The translations under genes and the position numbers were made by a program. A model generated the notes under the pieces. The model had not been told where the DNA came from, ran no database searches, and saw only the letters and a list, made by a program, of their open reading frames with translations. Shown here piece after piece: positions 61,262 to 64,000 of a DNA stretch of 64,000 nt; the first letter of the stretch is position 1; every line of letters begins with the position of its first letter. Location: contig NZ_JOEV01000002.1 of assembly GCF_000721105.1 (NCBI RefSeq), positions 186,001-250,000 on the forward strand, given 5' to 3'. The stretch comes from Streptomyces cellulosae (lineage in GTDB: Bacteria > Actinomycetota > Actinomycetes > Streptomycetales > Streptomycetaceae).

Positions 61262-61277
61262 AGTAATCGCTTGTTGT
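61262..61277. promoter_or_regulatory. LacI-type operator motif (4), relic operon
   Basis: AGTAATCGCTTGTTGT resembles the other LacI-type motifs of the region and lies 105 bases before the binding-protein relic. Confidence 0.4.
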
Positions 61278-61680
61278 GGACCGTAGGGCGGTACCTCCGG
61301 AAACCACAAGAGGTTGGGGTGGGATTGTTTCGCCGAGTTGCCCAGAAGGTTAACCTTCGGCTCCTCTGACCAGCATGTTCCAAGCGATCTCGGCTTAGTC
61401 CGCAGGTGGGGCACGTGAGCACGGTCTGGCTGAGAGCTGAAGCTGAGCCACGGAGAGCGCCCGCTGCGAGAGTCTTCTGCGTCTGAGTCGACCCGACATC
61501 CGCTTCCACGCCCCGATCGGGAGCGCGGCAGGGCCAGCACACGACATGCTAGGGCACGCCACCTGCTGATATGACGGCCATCGGGTCAGTCGGTCACGGT
61601 CGCGGAGCGCATCCCTTTGAAGTGCCGCAGCAGCAGTTCGTGTCCGCTGCTTGTGTCATCGCTGTCCACGGCCTACCTTC

Positions 61681-61720
61681 ACAGCAACCGTTTACTATCC
61701 CGGGCGTCGATACGTTTACT
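61681..61720. promoter_or_regulatory. LacI-type operator motif pair (5)
   Basis: ACAGCAACCGTTTACT (61681-61696) and a half-match TACGTTTACT (61711-61720) lie 56-96 bases before the dehydrogenase ATG. The first is nearly the mirror of the motif at 56610. Confidence 0.5.
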
Positions 61721-61776
61721 GCGCTCAGCGCGCCTGAGTGAACCCGCATTCTCCACTCGTGCCGACCAGGAGCACC

Positions 61777-62790
61777 ATGCCCAACCCGTTGTTGCCCTCC
61801 GCCCTCTTCGCCATGGACCCGGTCCATCTGCCCGAACTGTTTCCGCCCGTCCTGATGTCCCGACTGCGGGAGCTCGTCCGGATCGATCCCGAGTACGTCG
61901 TGCATGACTTCGCCGATCCGGCGGCGGCCCAGGCTCTGGGGGAAGCCGAAGTGCTGATCACGGGCTGGGGCTGTCCGCACATCGACGCGGACGTCCTGGA
62001 TGCGGCCCCCAGGCTTCGTGCCGTGCTCCATGCGGCGGGCAGTGTGCGCAGACTTGTAGGGGAGGCGGTCTGGGAGCGTCGGATCGTCGTTTCCAGTGCT
62101 GTACACGCCAACGCGCTGCCCGTCGCCGAGTACACGCTCGCCGCCATCCTGCTCGCCGGTAAGGACGCCTTCCGGCTCCGCGAGCGCTTCCGGGCCGAGG
62201 GTGTGTATCCCGCTCCCGGCGAGTACGCGGGCATAGGCAACGCCGGCCGGCGCATCGGCGTGATCGGTGCCTCACGCGTGGGCCGCCGGCTGCTGGAACT
62301 GCTGCGCCCCTTCGACTTCCAGGTGTCGCTGTACGACCCTTACGTCGAGGACGCCGAGGCGGCGCGACTCGGTGCGGCACCGATGCCGCTGGAAGAGCTG
62401 CTGTGCGGCGCCGACATCGTCAGCGTGCACGCCCCGGACATCCCGGAGACCTACCGGATGCTGGACCGGCAACGACTGGCGCTGATACCGGACGGCGGGG
62501 TACTGATCAACACTTCGCGGGGCGCCCTCGTCGACCCCGATGCCCTGACCGAGGAACTGGTCAGCGGGCGGATCAGCGCAGTCCTCGACGTCACGGAACC
62601 GGAGCCGCTGCCCACCGCCTCCCCGCTCTACGGCCTGCCCAACGTCTTCCTCACTCCGCACATCGCCGGATCGCTCGGGAACGAGCTGGCGCGTCTCGGC
62701 GGCACGGTCGTGTCGGAACTGGAACGCATCGCCGCCGGGTCTTCGCCCGCCCATGCGATAGGTCGCGCGGAACTCGCGATCAGCGCCTGA
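61777..62790 (+). CDS. D-isomer-specific 2-hydroxyacid dehydrogenase
   Basis: A 337-residue NAD(P)-dependent dehydrogenase that interconverts a D-2-hydroxy acid and its 2-oxo acid. Catalytic residues are Arg248 (NTSRGALVD), Glu276 (TEPEPLP) and His295 (TPHIAGS). The dinucleotide motif reads GVIGASRVGRR, in which Ala-Ser replaces the usual G-x-G second Gly region, a modest variation. CCAGGAG precedes the ATG at 61777; a frame open to 61738 lacks such a site. Two LacI-type motifs in its promoter tie it to the sugar region, and a LacI gene follows. A role in sugar-acid breakdown is inferred. Confidence 0.9.
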   Translation: MPNPLLPSALFAMDPVHLPELFPPVLMSRLRELVRIDPEYVVHDFADPAAAQALGEAEVLITGWGCPHIDADVLDAAPRLRAVLHAAGSVRRLVGEAVWERRIVVSSAVHANALPVAEYTLAAILLAGKDAFRLRERFRAEGVYPAPGEYAGIGNAGRRIGVIGASRVGRRLLELLRPFDFQVSLYDPYVEDAEAARLGAAPMPLEELLCGADIVSVHAPDIPETYRMLDRQRLALIPDGGVLINTSRGALVDPDALTEELVSGRISAVLDVTEPEPLPTASPLYGLPNVFLTPHIAGSLGNELARLGGTVVSELERIAAGSSPAHAIGRAELAISA

Positions 62791-63271
62791 ACGCAACGCG
62801 AGCGCGCTCCCCTTGTCGGCTTCTCTTCCACAGGCTCCGCTGAGCGTCGCGCTGGCTGCCCCAGCTGAGCACGCCGCCGGCCACGTCGGACACGTCCGGC
62901 CCATCCGCACGTCACGAACACCTGCGCCTTGTCCCATGAACACGATGGAAGGCGGCTTCTGGGCCGAACGCCTCGGCAACAATGCCGAGGCGTGGACGCT
63001 CAAGGGTCCCCAGCGCCTGGAGGAAGGCCGACGGCTCCTACCCGGACGACATGCTTGTCGACCCGGCATCATCACTGACGATGCTTCACCGGGCCGCCCG
63101 GTTCGGCGTGGTCAATGTCGTCAGCGCTTCGTGGCGGGCACGTCCGGTGGAGCTGACGGCGATCTCACTACGCCTGTCGCTGTTCGTGAAAAACCTTTAC
63201 TGCGACGGGCCGTGCACTCCCGTCACGCCGCCCCGGCCAGCAGGAATCGAATGCAGTAACGTCGAGATGTG
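62791..63271. other. Gap with possible gene fragments
   Basis: About 480 bases. A rightward frame starting at 62937 (MNTMEGGFWAERLGNN...) continues after an apparent frame change as ADGSYPDDMLVDPASSLTML, hinting at a decayed gene, but I recognise no family. A strong hairpin lies inside it. Confidence 0.35.
62969..62992. terminator. Tight hairpin downstream of 2-hydroxyacid dehydrogenase
   Basis: CGCCTCGGCA (62969-62978) and TGCCGAGGCG (62983-62992) form a perfect 10-bp stem with a four-base loop, 178 bases past the dehydrogenase stop. No T tract follows. Confidence 0.45.
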
Positions 63272-64000
63272 ATGGTTCACGAAGACGACCCTCGAAAGAC
63301 ACCTGAACCCAAACCGGGCAGGCGTCGCAACAACGGTGCCGGCGGCAGTGGCGCCAGCACGATCCGAGATGTCGCCGCCAAAGCAGGGGTCTCCGTAGCA
63401 ACCGTTTCCCGTGCCCTCGCCGGAAACTACCCGGTCTCCACTGCCACCCGTGCCCGGGTCATGGCGGCCGTCGAGTCCCTGCACTACGTGGCGAACGTGC
63501 ACGCCAAGGCTCTGTCCGGAAGCGTCGCGGGCCCCATCGCCCTGGTTCTCCAGGACATCACCGGCCCTTCACTCGCCCACGTCGCCGCCGGAGCGGAACA
63601 GGAGGCGGCCGCCAGGGGTCGGTTGAGCCTGGTCTGCGCCACCCATGACGACAGCGAGCGGGAAGACGACCTCGTACAACTGATGCGGGAGCAACACGCG
63701 GCGGCTGTTCTCCTCGTCGGTGCAGCGGTACAGGACGACGCGTACCAGCAGCGCATGGCCGAGTACGCCAGGGTTCTGGACGCCGCCGGGTCCCGACTGG
63801 TGCTGGTGGGCCGTCCGCCGTTGCCCGGCGACCTGCCGGTCACGGTGGTGGAGTACGACAACCGCGGAGGTGCGTTCCAGGCCGCCGACCACCTGCTCAC
63901 CGCAGGGCACCGCCGCATCCTCTTCTTGTCGGGTATCCCTGAGTTCAGCACGTCGGTGCAGCGTAAAGAGGGGTACCTGCATGCCCTGCGCGCTCACGGG
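63272..64000 (+). CDS. LacI-family transcriptional regulator, 3' end outside window
   Basis: The first 243 residues of a LacI/GalR regulator are present. After a basic, Pro-rich tail of about 28 residues comes the HTH with TIRDVAAKAGVSVATVSRAL and the hinge helix region VMAAVESLHYVANVHAKALS. The periplasmic-binding-protein-like sensor domain follows (GPIALVLQDITGPSLAHVAA, then TVVEYDNRGGAFQAADHLL and GHRRILFLSG). It is the only intact LacI in the sugar region and is the best candidate to bind the ACAG-YAA-N-CG-N-TT motifs at 51632-61720. The ATG at 63272 is preceded by a weak GAG site; a GTG just upstream is possible. Confidence 0.9.
   Translation, partial: MVHEDDPRKTPEPKPGRRRNNGAGGSGASTIRDVAAKAGVSVATVSRALAGNYPVSTATRARVMAAVESLHYVANVHAKALSGSVAGPIALVLQDITGPSLAHVAAGAEQEAAARGRLSLVCATHDDSEREDDLVQLMREQHAAAVLLVGAAVQDDAYQQRMAEYARVLDAAGSRLVLVGRPPLPGDLPVTVVEYDNRGGAFQAADHLLTAGHRRILFLSGIPEFSTSVQRKEGYLHALRAHG

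Larger units (their letters stand above)
61157..61776. other. Region upstream of relic importer and 2-hydroxyacid dehydrogenase
   Basis: About 620 bases, apart from the LacI-type motifs at 61262, 61681 and 61711, with no supported gene. It separates the leftward relic operon from the rightward dehydrogenase. Confidence 0.45.

Noticed and set aside
1..64000. tRNA, rRNA, CRISPR array, insertion sequence or prophage
   Set aside because: I looked for repeats with regular spacers, cloverleaf-like segments, transposase motifs and terminal repeats and saw none I could support.

Overview
The window reads as chromosomal DNA of a high-GC actinomycete, very probably a Streptomyces. The coding sequence is strongly GC-biased at third positions. 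The families are typical of that genus: large ATP-binding LuxR (LAL) regulators, a CYP102-type P450 fused to its reductase, a PucR-like regulator, MMPL exporters, Tat-exported polysaccharide-active proteins and many TetR and LacI regulators. I saw no rRNA, tRNA, CRISPR array, intact insertion sequence or phage gene.

Region 1 (1 to about 23.2 kb) is a catabolic and uptake island. It holds two FAD-dependent amine/amino-acid oxidoreductases, a type-B carboxylesterase, an amidase plus an amidase relic, a class II aldolase-like protein, a five-gene peptide/opine-type ABC importer, an SMP-30/gluconolactonase protein, a broken VOC-fold gene, an FMN-dependent 2-hydroxyacid dehydrogenase or monooxygenase, an aldehyde dehydrogenase, an acyl-CoA ligase and a sodium:solute symporter with a small partner. 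Two paralogous TetR-type regulators sit near its two ends. Nearly every promoter region in the island carries the same 15-bp palindrome, CRTA-N7-TAYG, which I did not notice elsewhere. I infer one regulon under one or both TetR proteins. The enzyme set suggests hydrolysis of an ester or amide, oxidative deamination, aldehyde oxidation and CoA activation, but the substrate is unknown.

Region 2 (23.5 to 33.1 kb) holds an MFS transporter, a self-sufficient CYP102-type P450 with a divergent TetR gene, and a same-strand pair of dihydroxy-acid dehydratase (ilvD) and phenylacetate-CoA ligase (paaK). Region 3 (33.4 to 40.6 kb) is a run of three regulators on the + strand: two LAL proteins and one PucR-like protein. 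Region 4 (41.0 to 44.7 kb) holds a small secreted protein and a TetR-MMPL exporter pair, with two tandem TTGCA-N6-TGCAA operators in front of the TetR gene.

Region 5 (44.9 to 50.8 kb) is a compact six-gene operon that I recognise as an ebo cluster: a UbiA-type prenyltransferase (EboC), a sugar-isomerase-like TIM barrel, EboA, a TatD-like hydrolase (EboB), EboE and an alkaline-phosphatase-superfamily protein (EboF). The dehydroquinate-synthase-like eboD of other bacteria is absent and the extra TIM-barrel gene is present. Such clusters are linked to export of unusual metabolites in cyanobacteria, but the role here is unknown.

Region 6 (51.1 to 64.0 kb) is a carbohydrate-use region. It contains a LacI pseudogene, a GH43 glycosidase with its ABC sugar importer, a 986-residue Tat-exported protein likely to act on polysaccharide, decayed remains of a second sugar ABC importer, a D-2-hydroxyacid dehydrogenase and a LacI regulator cut by the window end. 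Several promoter regions here share an ACAG-(T/C)AA-N-CG-N-TT-type motif that I take to be a LacI-family operator.
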